Positions 37,030 to 45,658 of a DNA stretch of 64,000 bases are shown piece by piece. The first letter of the stretch is position 1. Each line of letters starts with the position of its first letter. Both the position numbers and the translations under genes were made by a program. This DNA comes from Sporocytophaga myxococcoides (GTDB lineage: Bacteria > Bacteroidota > Bacteroidia > Cytophagales > Cytophagaceae): assembly GCF_000775915.1 (NCBI RefSeq), contig NZ_BBLT01000010.1, forward strand, positions 177,320-241,319, read 5' to 3'. The notes under the pieces were generated by a model that saw nothing but the letters and a program-made list of their open reading frames with translations, searched no databases and had not been told where the DNA came from.

Positions 37030-38085
37030 ATGATGCAGATTTATATTAATGGTCTTGGTAATGTCTCTCCACAGAATACTCTGGACAATTCCTCTTTTCT
37101 GGAAGAGATCACATATCATCAGGACTATTTTAAAGTAATAGAGCCAAATTACAAGGAGTTTATTTCCCCTGCCTCTGCCCGGAGAATGGGCAGGGTTATA
37201 AAGATGGGAGTTGCTGCTGCCAATTATTGTCTCAGAGATGCAAAGGTGGAAAACCCAGATGCAATCATTACGGGCACTGGCATGGGTTGTCTTGAAGATA
37301 CTGAAAATTTCCTTTGTAATATTTTAAACAACAAGGAACAGTTTTTAACTCCTACATCTTTTATCCAGTCAACGCATAATACTGTAGGCGCTCAGATTGC
37401 TTTGCTTCTTACCTGCAATAATTATAACTTCACCTATGTTCACAGAGATCTTTCATTCGAAAGTGCTTTTGTAGATTCAATACTACTTCTGAAAGAAGGA
37501 GAAGCTTCCAATGTCTTGTTAGGTGGAGTAGACGAAATGACGCATAATCATTATTCTATTCATGCGAAAAAAGGAGTTTGGAAAAAAGGAGCAACGACTT
37601 CTGAGTTTTTTAACAAAAATTCAAAAGGGACAATACCTGGAGAAGGTGCTGCATTCTTTTCTCTATCTTCAAGTCCAAAGGATCCATATGCAATCGTGTT
37701 GGCTGTTGAAATACTTTTTAACACAAATAGCCACGAAGATCTTAAAATGATTCTTGATAAAATATTCTCTTCCAATAATATTGAGGCGAAAGATATTGAT
37801 CTTATCCTTATAGGAACAAATGGCGATAAGGAAGGGGATAAGGTATATTCAGAGTTTAAAGAAAATTTCTTTAAAGAAAATAATTCAGCGGCTTTTAAAA
37901 ATCTTTGTGGTGAATATTCGACCTCTTCTGCATTTGGAGTTTGGCTGGCTTCTCAGATATTAAAGAAAAAGGAAATTCCAGCTTGTGTTTCCTTAAGCCA
38001 CACTCCTGAAAAGGAAGTGAATAAAATTCTTTTGTATAACCATTACCACGGAAATCATTCCCTCATTTTATTATCCTCATGTTGA
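37030..38085 (+). CDS. Chain-length-factor-like ketosynthase homolog lacking the triad
   Basis: 351 residues of KS fold. Aligning LLKEGEASNVLLGG with the KS subunit puts the cysteine position in HRDLSFES, where no Cys occurs (about Asp140). The HGT motif is replaced by IGTNGD, and the second histidine region reads STSSAFG. All three catalytic residues are gone, as in CLF subunits that only shape the pocket and set chain length. It follows its KS partner without a gap and overlaps the next gene by 7 bp. Confidence 0.83.
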   Translation: MMQIYINGLGNVSPQNTLDNSSFLEEITYHQDYFKVIEPNYKEFISPASARRMGRVIKMGVAAANYCLRDAKVENPDAIITGTGMGCLEDTENFLCNILNNKEQFLTPTSFIQSTHNTVGAQIALLLTCNNYNFTYVHRDLSFESAFVDSILLLKEGEASNVLLGGVDEMTHNHYSIHAKKGVWKKGATTSEFFNKNSKGTIPGEGAAFFSLSSSPKDPYAIVLAVEILFNTNSHEDLKMILDKIFSSNNIEAKDIDLILIGTNGDKEGDKVYSEFKENFFKENNSAAFKNLCGEYSTSSAFGVWLASQILKKKEIPACVSLSHTPEKEVNKILLYNHYHGNHSLILLSSC

Positions 38086-38858
38086 GGTTTAAGCTTGTAA
38101 GCGCGTTATTTTTCATCATTTCGGCACTGCTCCTTTTTCTGTCGATTGAAAAAGATTTTTCTTTTTGGTGGTTGGTCCTTAATGTTTTAGTGTATTCTGC
38201 TGTTGTATTTTATGGGGTGACCTATCTTAGTGCTGGCTTTTTTGTAAAGGCAGTTTGTTCTGGTCCCGATAGTAAGAAGGAATTATGTATAACCTTTGAT
38301 GATGGACCTCATCCTGAAATAACGCCAAGAATTTTAAAGATTTTAAAAGAACATTCTGTCCCGGCAGCCTTTTTTGTCATCGGAAAAAACATAGAAGGAA
38401 ATGAAGGTTTATTACAAAAAACGGATCAGGAGGGACACATAGTAGGAAATCATACCTTCAATCATTCTTTCTGGTTTGACCTGAAATCACCTTCAGGCAT
38501 GAAACTTGAATTGAAACAGACAGATGATAAGATCAGGGAAGTTTTGGGGAAATATCCCTTGTATTTCAGGCCGCCTTATGGAGTAACGAATCCTCCTTTG
38601 TATAAGGCTCTTAGAGATACAAGGTATTCCACAATCGGATGGAATGTTCGTTCCTTTGATACTGTTGTAATGGATAAAATCAATTTATTGGATAAACTGA
38701 AAAAGGCTCTGAAACCTGGAGCTATTTATCTTTTTCATGATACCAATGATCGTACTGTTGAGATTTTAGAATCATTTATTTTGTATGCAAAGGAAAATGG
38801 ATATTCTTTTGTATCAATTGAGAAGTTTGTAAATAAAGATGCATATGCTTTTAATTAA
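38079..38858 (+). CDS. Polysaccharide deacetylase (NodB domain) family protein
   Basis: 259 residues. Two N-terminal transmembrane helices (about 7-23 and 29-55) anchor a NodB domain with TFDDGPH (Asp74, Asp75), HTFNH metal ligands (His125, His129), the RPPYG motif and LFHDTND. These enzymes remove N- or O-acetyl groups from sugars. Its presence inside a pigment operon is notable because no obvious acetylated sugar is part of flexirubin; it may act on another acyl or acetyl group. It overlaps the genes on both sides (7 and 20 bp). Confidence 0.85.
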   Translation: MLRFKLVSALFFIISALLLFLSIEKDFSFWWLVLNVLVYSAVVFYGVTYLSAGFFVKAVCSGPDSKKELCITFDDGPHPEITPRILKILKEHSVPAAFFVIGKNIEGNEGLLQKTDQEGHIVGNHTFNHSFWFDLKSPSGMKLELKQTDDKIREVLGKYPLYFRPPYGVTNPPLYKALRDTRYSTIGWNVRSFDTVVMDKINLLDKLKKALKPGAIYLFHDTNDRTVEILESFILYAKENGYSFVSIEKFVNKDAYAFN

Positions 38859-39492
38859 GAAATTCGGATTTTTTCTTTCGTTTATTCTGGGGCTTACCAC
38901 AATTGCTGTAAGTCAGCATGCTGGTTTTAGTCCGCTTACGGATTCGGTTTCATTTAAAAATAATCTTGCTAAAACAGCGAAAGAAACCAAGACCATTCAA
39001 AGTGATTTTGTTCAGGAGAAAAACCTGAATGTACTTGCAGAAAAAATTATTACCAAGGGAACTTTCATGTTTAAAAAGGATAACATGCTGAGATGGCAAT
39101 ACACTGATCCTTTTCAATACCTGATCATCATGAATAAAAATAAAGTCTTTATAAAAGATGACTCCAGGGAAAACAAATATGATATGCAATCTAATAAAAT
39201 GTTCCAGGAGATCAACAACATGATCATTAATAGTGTACAGGGGAATGTGCTGAACAGTAAGGATTATCATATCAAGTATTACCAGAATGAAAAGTATTAT
39301 CTGGTTGACCTTACTCCTTTGAACAAAAACATGAAAGGTTTTCTGAAAACTATCAGTTTATACTTTGACAAAAAGGATTTTACAGTTTCCAAACTGACTA
39401 TGACTGAGCCATCAGGGGATTATACCAATATAGCTTTCATTAATAAAAAAGTAAATGCAGAAATTTCAGATGAGAAGTTTCATATTAAGTAG
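38839..39492 (+). CDS. LolA-like outer-membrane lipoprotein carrier
   Basis: 217 residues with a signal peptide (cleavage after TIAVSQ, near residue 26). The LolA pattern is visible: KTIQSDFVQEK, the KGTFMFKKDNMLRWQYTDP strand pair and later FLKTISLYFDKKDFTVSKL. LolA-type half-barrels carry lipid-modified cargo through the periplasm. Within an aryl-polyene cluster the likely cargo is the pigment itself on its way to the outer membrane. The start overlaps the deacetylase by 20 bp (ATG 38845 is an alternative), and the end overlaps the next gene. Confidence 0.83.
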   Translation: MHMLLIKKFGFFLSFILGLTTIAVSQHAGFSPLTDSVSFKNNLAKTAKETKTIQSDFVQEKNLNVLAEKIITKGTFMFKKDNMLRWQYTDPFQYLIIMNKNKVFIKDDSRENKYDMQSNKMFQEINNMIINSVQGNVLNSKDYHIKYYQNEKYYLVDLTPLNKNMKGFLKTISLYFDKKDFTVSKLTMTEPSGDYTNIAFINKKVNAEISDEKFHIK

Positions 39493-40108
39493 TATTCTCA
39501 TAGTTCTGCTTTTCTCATGTAAAGGATCTAAAACGGCCAGTACAGAAGAAGAAAGAAGGCCCTTGAAATCGGGAGAACTGATGTCGCTTTTTAAAAGTGA
39601 CAGTGGTGCATTTGTTTATAAAACGGCTGTAGATGTTTATGGTCATTACCTTAGCGGCTTGTTAATTATAAAAAATACAGAGATGGATAAGTACAGACTA
39701 GTATTTACCACTGAAGTAGGTGTTAAACTTTTTGACTTTGAGCTGGGTCCGTCTCATTTTTTTAAAGTGCATTACTGCATTGACCAGATGAACAAAAAGG
39801 TAGTAATCAACCTTCTGCGGGACGACTTCAGGCTATTACTCATGAATCCATTAATCGCTTCTGAAGCAGTTGTTTCAAATGATAGCACTCATGTAATTTA
39901 CAGACTCAGAGGAAAGAAGGAAGAAAATGCTTATTTTTACAATCTTGAAGATGGCCAATTGTCAAAAATAATGACGACTTACGGTAAGAAATCCAAGGTT
40001 AAAGTGGAGATCCTATTCACTGATTATAAAGATAAAGTGCCCTCAAATATTCTGCTGGATCATAAGAATATAAAGTTGACAATAAAGATGAGTCTTTTGA
40101 AAAGATAA
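39455..40108 (+). CDS. Small outer-membrane lipoprotein of the pigment cluster
   Basis: Up to 217 residues. A second in-frame ATG at 39470 gives the more compact signal (RSFILSSILIVLLFSC) with Cys in an LLFSC lipobox. The mature part is beta-rich (residues about 55-215) and has a LolB-like impression, which would fit a receiver for the LolA-like carrier encoded just upstream, with which it overlaps by 23-38 bp. The LolB relationship is a guess from context; I cannot see a defining motif. Confidence 0.6.
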   Translation: MQKFQMRSFILSSILIVLLFSCKGSKTASTEEERRPLKSGELMSLFKSDSGAFVYKTAVDVYGHYLSGLLIIKNTEMDKYRLVFTTEVGVKLFDFELGPSHFFKVHYCIDQMNKKVVINLLRDDFRLLLMNPLIASEAVVSNDSTHVIYRLRGKKEENAYFYNLEDGQLSKIMTTYGKKSKVKVEILFTDYKDKVPSNILLDHKNIKLTIKMSLLKR

Positions 40109-40109
40109 T

Positions 40110-40478
40110 ATGTTACAAGAGAAGAATTTCTATAAAGTACAAGCAGTAGAGCCGGTTACAGAAGGTTCGCTAAAAGTCAGAGTTGAACTGAATGAAAAAC
40201 ATAAAATATTTGAAGGTCATTTCCCTGGAAATCCTGTTGTGCCCGGAGTGTGCATGGTTCAAATGATCAAAGAAATGCTATCATCAGTTTTAGAAAAAGA
40301 ACTAACTCTGGTAACGGGTGATAACTTGAAATTTATGAATATTGTAAATCCGGAGGTAAATAAGTTTCTAGATTTTGATATCAATTATAAACAACTGGAA
40401 GATTCCGTTATTAAGGTAAACAATACCATATTTTTTGAAGATAAAGTATTCTTTAAGTTTAGCGGAACCTTTAAATAG
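40110..40478 (+). CDS. FabZ-like dehydratase subunit with Glu-to-Gln change
   Basis: 122 residues, hotdog fold. The FabZ signature is intact up to the proline loop (GHFPGNPVVPGV, with the catalytic histidine), but the second catalytic residue, normally Glu 14 positions after that His, is Gln (VCMVQMIKEM). FabZ active sites are shared across the dimer, His from one chain and Glu/Asp from the other. With the Glu-bearing, His-lacking hotdog protein at 29405 this one could rebuild one working site. It corresponds to an ApeI-like subunit. It is the last gene before an inverted repeat. Confidence 0.78.
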   Translation: MLQEKNFYKVQAVEPVTEGSLKVRVELNEKHKIFEGHFPGNPVVPGVCMVQMIKEMLSSVLEKELTLVTGDNLKFMNIVNPEVNKFLDFDINYKQLEDSVIKVNNTIFFEDKVFFKFSGTFK

Positions 40479-40490
40479 CAACTACAGGGA

Positions 40491-40555
40491 CTGATTAATA
40501 TTTTTTGCTTTTAAGGAATTAAACAAGTGGGAAATATGTTATTAATCAGCTTTTT
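40491..40555 (+). terminator. Inverted repeat with long loop and T run
   Basis: Arms 40491-40500 and 40540-40549 match over 10 bp around a 39-base loop, followed by CTTTTT. It lies between the hotdog gene and the GT2 gene. The long loop makes termination uncertain; it may reduce read-through or act as a regulatory fold. Confidence 0.4.
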
Positions 40556-40584
40556 GTCTTCTAATGTTCAATATGAAATGATTC

Positions 40585-41787
40585 ATGACATCTCTGAAAA
40601 ATATCTATAGGGAGAAGTTTGACAAGCTTAAGTGTTGTGTGTTGATTCCTACATATAACAATGAAAAAACTTTGTTCAAAGTGATCAGTGATGTGTTGGA
40701 ATATACTGGAGATGTCATTGTTGTCAATGATGGCTCTACAGATTCAACCCGAAATATCCTTGAGTCTTTCACGCAGATTAAAGTAGTCCAGCAACCTCGT
40801 AATATGGGCAAAGGCATGGCCCTTCGTACAGGATTCAAAGCTGCTTTTGAGCAAGGATATCAATATGCTATTACGATAGATTCTGATGGTCAGCATATGG
40901 CATCAGATCTTCCTGTATTTATAGATAAGATAGAAAAAGAACCGGGAACCCTTATTGTAGGCGCAAGGAATATGGAACAATCTTCTGTGCCTGGGAAAAG
41001 CAGCTTTGGACATAAGTTCTCTAATTTCTGGTTTTGGTTTGAAACAGGTGTAAAACTTCCGGATACTCAGTCCGGATATCGTCTTTATCCCCTGGAGCCA
41101 TTATATAAAATGAAATGGTTTACCAGAAAATATGAGTTTGAAATTGAGAATATAGTCAGGGCTTCCTGGAAAGGTGTAAAAGTAGATTCTGTACCAGTGC
41201 AAGTATATTATGGTAAAGAACGGGTTACGCACTTCAGACCATTTAAAGATTTTAGCAGAGTAAGTGTTCTGAACACTATTCTGGTAGTTATTGCAATACT
41301 TTTTATCAAACCCTTTAAAGTAATCAGAAGTCTCAATAGAAACAGCATAGCTGATTTTTTCAAGAAGTATGTATTCAACAGGGATGAATCTGATTTGAGA
41401 AAAACATTGTCTGTAATGTTTGGTGTTTTTATGGGAATAGTTCCGATATGGGGTTTTCAGTTGATTGTGGGAATTACACTGGCGCACTTAATGAGATTAA
41501 ATAAAGTGCTTTTCGTAACTGCAGCTCATATTAGCATTCCTCCAATGATTCCCATCCTTATTTTCTTAAGCTATAAGGCCGGAGGCATGGTTTTGCCAAA
41601 TGGGAAAGATGTTTTGATTTTCAACAGAGATATTACTTTAGAAAATGTTAAAGCAGATCTCTTCCAATATACGGTTGGAAGCATGTTGCTAGCAGTAGCT
41701 GCAGCTGTACTGTTTGGTCTTATAACTTATTTGCTGTTAAAAGTTTTTCCTGCAAAGCAAAAACTTAATACTGAAATTTCAAGCTGA
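40585..41787 (+). CDS. Family 2 glycosyltransferase fused to a DUF2062 membrane domain
   Basis: 400 residues. The GT2 domain (about 15-235) has the nucleotide-binding DGSTD (49-53) and the DSDGQH metal motif (99-104), similar to dolichyl-phosphate mannose synthase types. From about 265 on, a DUF2062 domain with at least three membrane helices (MGIVPIWGFQLIVGI, PPMIPILIFLSY and a final helix) follows. Fusion of GT2 with DUF2062 occurs in pigment clusters of this phylum. It may glycosylate a lipid or the pigment at the inner membrane. ATG 40585 is the first usable start because the upstream ATG frame stops at once. Confidence 0.82.
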   Translation: MTSLKNIYREKFDKLKCCVLIPTYNNEKTLFKVISDVLEYTGDVIVVNDGSTDSTRNILESFTQIKVVQQPRNMGKGMALRTGFKAAFEQGYQYAITIDSDGQHMASDLPVFIDKIEKEPGTLIVGARNMEQSSVPGKSSFGHKFSNFWFWFETGVKLPDTQSGYRLYPLEPLYKMKWFTRKYEFEIENIVRASWKGVKVDSVPVQVYYGKERVTHFRPFKDFSRVSVLNTILVVIAILFIKPFKVIRSLNRNSIADFFKKYVFNRDESDLRKTLSVMFGVFMGIVPIWGFQLIVGITLAHLMRLNKVLFVTAAHISIPPMIPILIFLSYKAGGMVLPNGKDVLIFNRDITLENVKADLFQYTVGSMLLAVAAAVLFGLITYLLLKVFPAKQKLNTEISS

Positions 41788-41794
41788 AATATTA

Positions 41795-44700
41795 ATGTCA
41801 GGTCTATTTCTTACTCTATATAATTTTTTTGAAAAACGAAGATGGCTGCTTGCAGTCATTATTTGTTCTATCATTGCCGTAGCTGCATATTTTGCCTCGG
41901 GCATCAAAATGGAAGAAGATATTTCCAAGATAATGCCCAAGGATGAGAAGATCACGAAAATGAATCTGATCTTTCAGAACTCTAAGTTTACAGATAAGCT
42001 TATCTTTCATCTTTATCTTAATGACACAACAGCAACGGATCCAGATAAACTGGTTAGTTTCTCAGAAAGCCTGGCTGAAGTACTGAAGGGAAAATATCAG
42101 CCTGAATATATCAATGACATTAATTACAAAGTGTCTGACGATATGATGGCTCAGGTGTATAATACTTTCTATGAAAATATTCCCCTGTTTCTGGATGAAA
42201 AGGATTATGCGGATATCAATCTGTTGACAGAAAGGCAGCAACTTGACTCAACTATGGCAAGGAATTATAAGACTTTGATATCACCTGCCAGCATTGTAAT
42301 GAAACAGTTCATTGTAAAAGACCCTGTTGGAATTACTTTTATTGGATTAAAGAAACTTCAGAATCTTCAATATGAAGATAATTACGAAATATATAATGGA
42401 AGTATTGTAACTAAAGATAAAAAGCACCTTGTGTTTTTTATTGATCCTGCTCATTCCGGGAATAAAACAGCAAAAAATGCTGAATTTATCAAAGGCATAG
42501 ATGCTACAATAGATAGTCTGCAGAAGGTAGAGAACGGAACGGTAAAGGCAGAATATTTTGGAGCAATGGCGATGTCAGTTGGCAATGCCGAAAGAATTAA
42601 AAATGATATTACCATAACGGTATCAATTGCTATCTCTATTCTTGTCGTATTTATCAGTTTGTTTTTCAGAAGAGCAGCAATTGTATTTCTGATATTCCTG
42701 CCTGTAGCTATTGGCGGATTGATTTCACTTGCTTTATTAACCTTCTTCAGGCCTAATATTTCTGCCATAGCTTTGGGAATGGGTTCTGTATTGCTTGGTA
42801 TTACTATTGATTACTCGCTTCATATTTTTACCCACTATAAGAGCACCGGTTCTCCTAAGGCAGTTATAAAGGATGTCACAACTCCTCTGTTACTAAGTTG
42901 TCTTATCACTGCGTCTTCGTTCTTCTGTCTGATGTTTGTGAAAAGCGAAGCTTTGCAGGACCTGGGGTTATTCGCTGCAATCAGTTGTATTAATGCAGCT
43001 TTGATTGGTTTAATAGTGCTTCCTCATTTTCTTAAGAAGAAAAAGGTTGAAGAACAAAAAGCAGAAGATCAGGGAAGTCTTTCTTTTGTTCATAAGTACA
43101 CTTCCTACGAATTTGACAGAAATCCTTTTATTATAGGGGCAATAGCTGTGGTCTCTATAATCTGTGCATATACTTACAATCTGGTTGAATTTGAAAGTGA
43201 TATGCTCAAGATGAACTATGTTTCTGATAAACTTTTTGTTGCTCAGGAAAATCTTAATAAAATCAGTTCGGCTTCATCTAAGTCAGTTTACCTCGTTTCC
43301 AGCGGAAAAACACTGAATGAAGCTCTGGCCAGCAGTGAGAAAGTTGCTGATCAGGTTGAAAAGCTGAGAGAAGACGGTGTTATCCGCAAGTATACTTCAG
43401 TTAGTAAAATGCTGATCAGTGATAGTCTTCAGAAAGAAAAGATTAAAAGGTGGAATCATTACTGGACAGAAGAAAAGAAAGCCGCGTTGAAAAAGAACCT
43501 TCAGGAGTCGTCAGGTAAATATAAATTCAAGCCCGAAGCATTTGCAGGATTCTATGAGTTGCTTGATAAACAATATCAACCAGTATCAATGGAAGAGCTT
43601 GCTGATGTAAGAAAACTGTTCTTCAATGATTTTATATCTGAAAGTAAAGATCTGACTACGGTAGTTACTTTATTAAAGGTTGATGAGGAAAATAAAAAAC
43701 AGGTCTATGCTGATATTCATGAAAATGATAACCTTACAATAGTTGATAAAAAATATCTTACTGATAAATTTATTGAAATTCTGAATAGGGATTTCAGTCT
43801 TTTGGAGGTGCTTTCCCTAGGATTGGTATTCTTCATACTTGTTGTTTCTTATGGAAGGTTAGAGCTTGGTTTAATAGCATTTGTTCCAATGTGTTTGAGC
43901 TGGCTATGGACACTGGGACTTATGGGTATGCTGGGACTAAAGTTTAACATAGTTAATATCATCATCTCTACTTTTATTCTCGGTCTTGGAATTGATTACA
44001 GCATATTTATCATGTCAGGTCTACTTCAGGAGTACAGACTGGGACTCAATAATCTTGCTTCATATAAGACGTCCATATTTCTTTCAGCATTTACTTCTAT
44101 TGTCGGAATAGGTGTGTTGGTGTTTGCACAACATCCAGCCCTGCAATCGATAGCATTCTTATCAATAGTAGGAATGTTCTCGGTAATTATCATTTCCTAT
44201 ACCGTACAGCCATTACTATTCAGGTTGCTGATCACCAACAGGACAAGAAAAGGGTTTGATCCATATACTGCTGAGGGGATATTCTTCACAATTGTAGCTT
44301 ATACCTATTTTCTTTCAGGATGTTTGCTGTTAAATATAGTTGGTCCTATTGTATTGTATGTTCTTCCTGTCAATACTCAAAAGAGAAAGCTGATCCTGCA
44401 TTATCTGCTGATGTATTTCAGCAAGTCCATGATTTATATTATGGGAAATGTGAGGAAGAAGATTATAAACGAAACTGGGGAGGACTTTAAGAAACCTGCG
44501 GTAATCATAGCGAATCATCAATCATTCCTGGATATTCTGGTTACTATTATGCTTTATCCCAAAATGGTAATGGTAACGAATGAATGGGTATGGAATTCTC
44601 CATTCTTTGGAAGAGTTATCCGATCAGCTGATTTTTATCTTGCAAACTCAGACCATGATTCGGGTTTGGAGAAACTGAAAGGGTTAGTTGACGAAGGTTA

Positions 44701-45649
44701 TTCCATCATTATTTTCCCGGAAGGAACGAGAGCTGCAGACAAGAAAGTTGCACGGTTTCATAAAGGAGCTTTCCTTATGGCAGAGCGCTTAAAACTAGAT
44801 ATTCTTCCTCTTCTTCTGCATGGCACAGGTGATACAATTGCAAAGGGAGACTTACTTCTGAAAAGCGGAAGGATAACAATGAAGTTTTTGCCAAGAATTT
44901 CTCCGGAAGACAAGACATATGGAGAAACGTATTCTGAAAGAGCAAAACTGATCGGAAGATATTTCAGAGGAGAATATCAAAAACTTAAAGATTCAGAAGA
45001 AACGGTAAATTACTATAAAGATAGGTTAATCAAGAACTATATCTATAAAGGACCTGTTCTGGAATGGTATCTGAGAGTAAAGTTAAGATTAGAAAATAAC
45101 TACGAGTTTTTCAATGCTATCATACCCAAAAAAGCTATGATCACAGACTTAGGATGCGGTTATGGATTCTTGTGTAATATGCTTGGTTTTCTATCTGAAG
45201 AAAGAAAAATTGTTGGAATTGATTATGACTCCGAAAAGATTGAGGTAGCAAACAATGGATTTGCCAAACCTGCAAATGTTAGTTTTGAAGCTGGAGATAT
45301 TACTAAATATGAGATACCAACTTCGGATGTGATTATATTAAATGATGTGATGCATTATCTTCCTGAAGCAGCACAAACTGACCTGTTGAACAATTGCTTT
45401 AATAAGTTAAACCTTGGGGGAATGCTGATTTTAAGAGATGGAGATACGGATTATCAGGAGAGACATAAAGGTACTAAGTTAACGGAATTCTTCTCCACAC
45501 GTTTTGTTAAGTTTAACAAAACAGAAAATCCGCTTTCGTATCTTTCTGGCAAAGCTATCGTAAAACAAGCTAAAGACAAAGGGCTTGATGTTGAAATTGT
45601 AGACAATACAAAGCTGACATCAAATAGAATTTTTATAATAAAAAAATAA
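41795..45649 (+). CDS. Trifunctional fusion: MMPL/RND transporter, PlsC acyltransferase and SAM methyltransferase
   Basis: 1284 residues. Part 1 (about 1-855) is an MMPL-type RND exporter with two six-helix halves, each with a large periplasmic loop; the IDYSLHIFTHYK and GIDYSIFIMSG motifs mark the two halves. Part 2 (about 885-1065) is a PlsC-like acyltransferase with NHQSFLD (907-913) and FPEGTR (974-979). Part 3 (about 1095-1284) is a methyltransferase with SAM motif DLGCGYG (from 1118) and GIDYD. No frame break separates them. The fusion couples export, acyl transfer and methylation, presumably of pigment. The carrier function is inferred from context. Confidence 0.9.
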   Translation: MSGLFLTLYNFFEKRRWLLAVIICSIIAVAAYFASGIKMEEDISKIMPKDEKITKMNLIFQNSKFTDKLIFHLYLNDTTATDPDKLVSFSESLAEVLKGKYQPEYINDINYKVSDDMMAQVYNTFYENIPLFLDEKDYADINLLTERQQLDSTMARNYKTLISPASIVMKQFIVKDPVGITFIGLKKLQNLQYEDNYEIYNGSIVTKDKKHLVFFIDPAHSGNKTAKNAEFIKGIDATIDSLQKVENGTVKAEYFGAMAMSVGNAERIKNDITITVSIAISILVVFISLFFRRAAIVFLIFLPVAIGGLISLALLTFFRPNISAIALGMGSVLLGITIDYSLHIFTHYKSTGSPKAVIKDVTTPLLLSCLITASSFFCLMFVKSEALQDLGLFAAISCINAALIGLIVLPHFLKKKKVEEQKAEDQGSLSFVHKYTSYEFDRNPFIIGAIAVVSIICAYTYNLVEFESDMLKMNYVSDKLFVAQENLNKISSASSKSVYLVSSGKTLNEALASSEKVADQVEKLREDGVIRKYTSVSKMLISDSLQKEKIKRWNHYWTEEKKAALKKNLQESSGKYKFKPEAFAGFYELLDKQYQPVSMEELADVRKLFFNDFISESKDLTTVVTLLKVDEENKKQVYADIHENDNLTIVDKKYLTDKFIEILNRDFSLLEVLSLGLVFFILVVSYGRLELGLIAFVPMCLSWLWTLGLMGMLGLKFNIVNIIISTFILGLGIDYSIFIMSGLLQEYRLGLNNLASYKTSIFLSAFTSIVGIGVLVFAQHPALQSIAFLSIVGMFSVIIISYTVQPLLFRLLITNRTRKGFDPYTAEGIFFTIVAYTYFLSGCLLLNIVGPIVLYVLPVNTQKRKLILHYLLMYFSKSMIYIMGNVRKKIINETGEDFKKPAVIIANHQSFLDILVTIMLYPKMVMVTNEWVWNSPFFGRVIRSADFYLANSDHDSGLEKLKGLVDEGYSIIIFPEGTRAADKKVARFHKGAFLMAERLKLDILPLLLHGTGDTIAKGDLLLKSGRITMKFLPRISPEDKTYGETYSERAKLIGRYFRGEYQKLKDSEETVNYYKDRLIKNYIYKGPVLEWYLRVKLRLENNYEFFNAIIPKKAMITDLGCGYGFLCNMLGFLSEERKIVGIDYDSEKIEVANNGFAKPANVSFEAGDITKYEIPTSDVIILNDVMHYLPEAAQTDLLNNCFNKLNLGGMLILRDGDTDYQERHKGTKLTEFFSTRFVKFNKTENPLSYLSGKAIVKQAKDKGLDVEIVDNTKLTSNRIFIIKK

Positions 45650-45658
45650 TTTTTTAGA

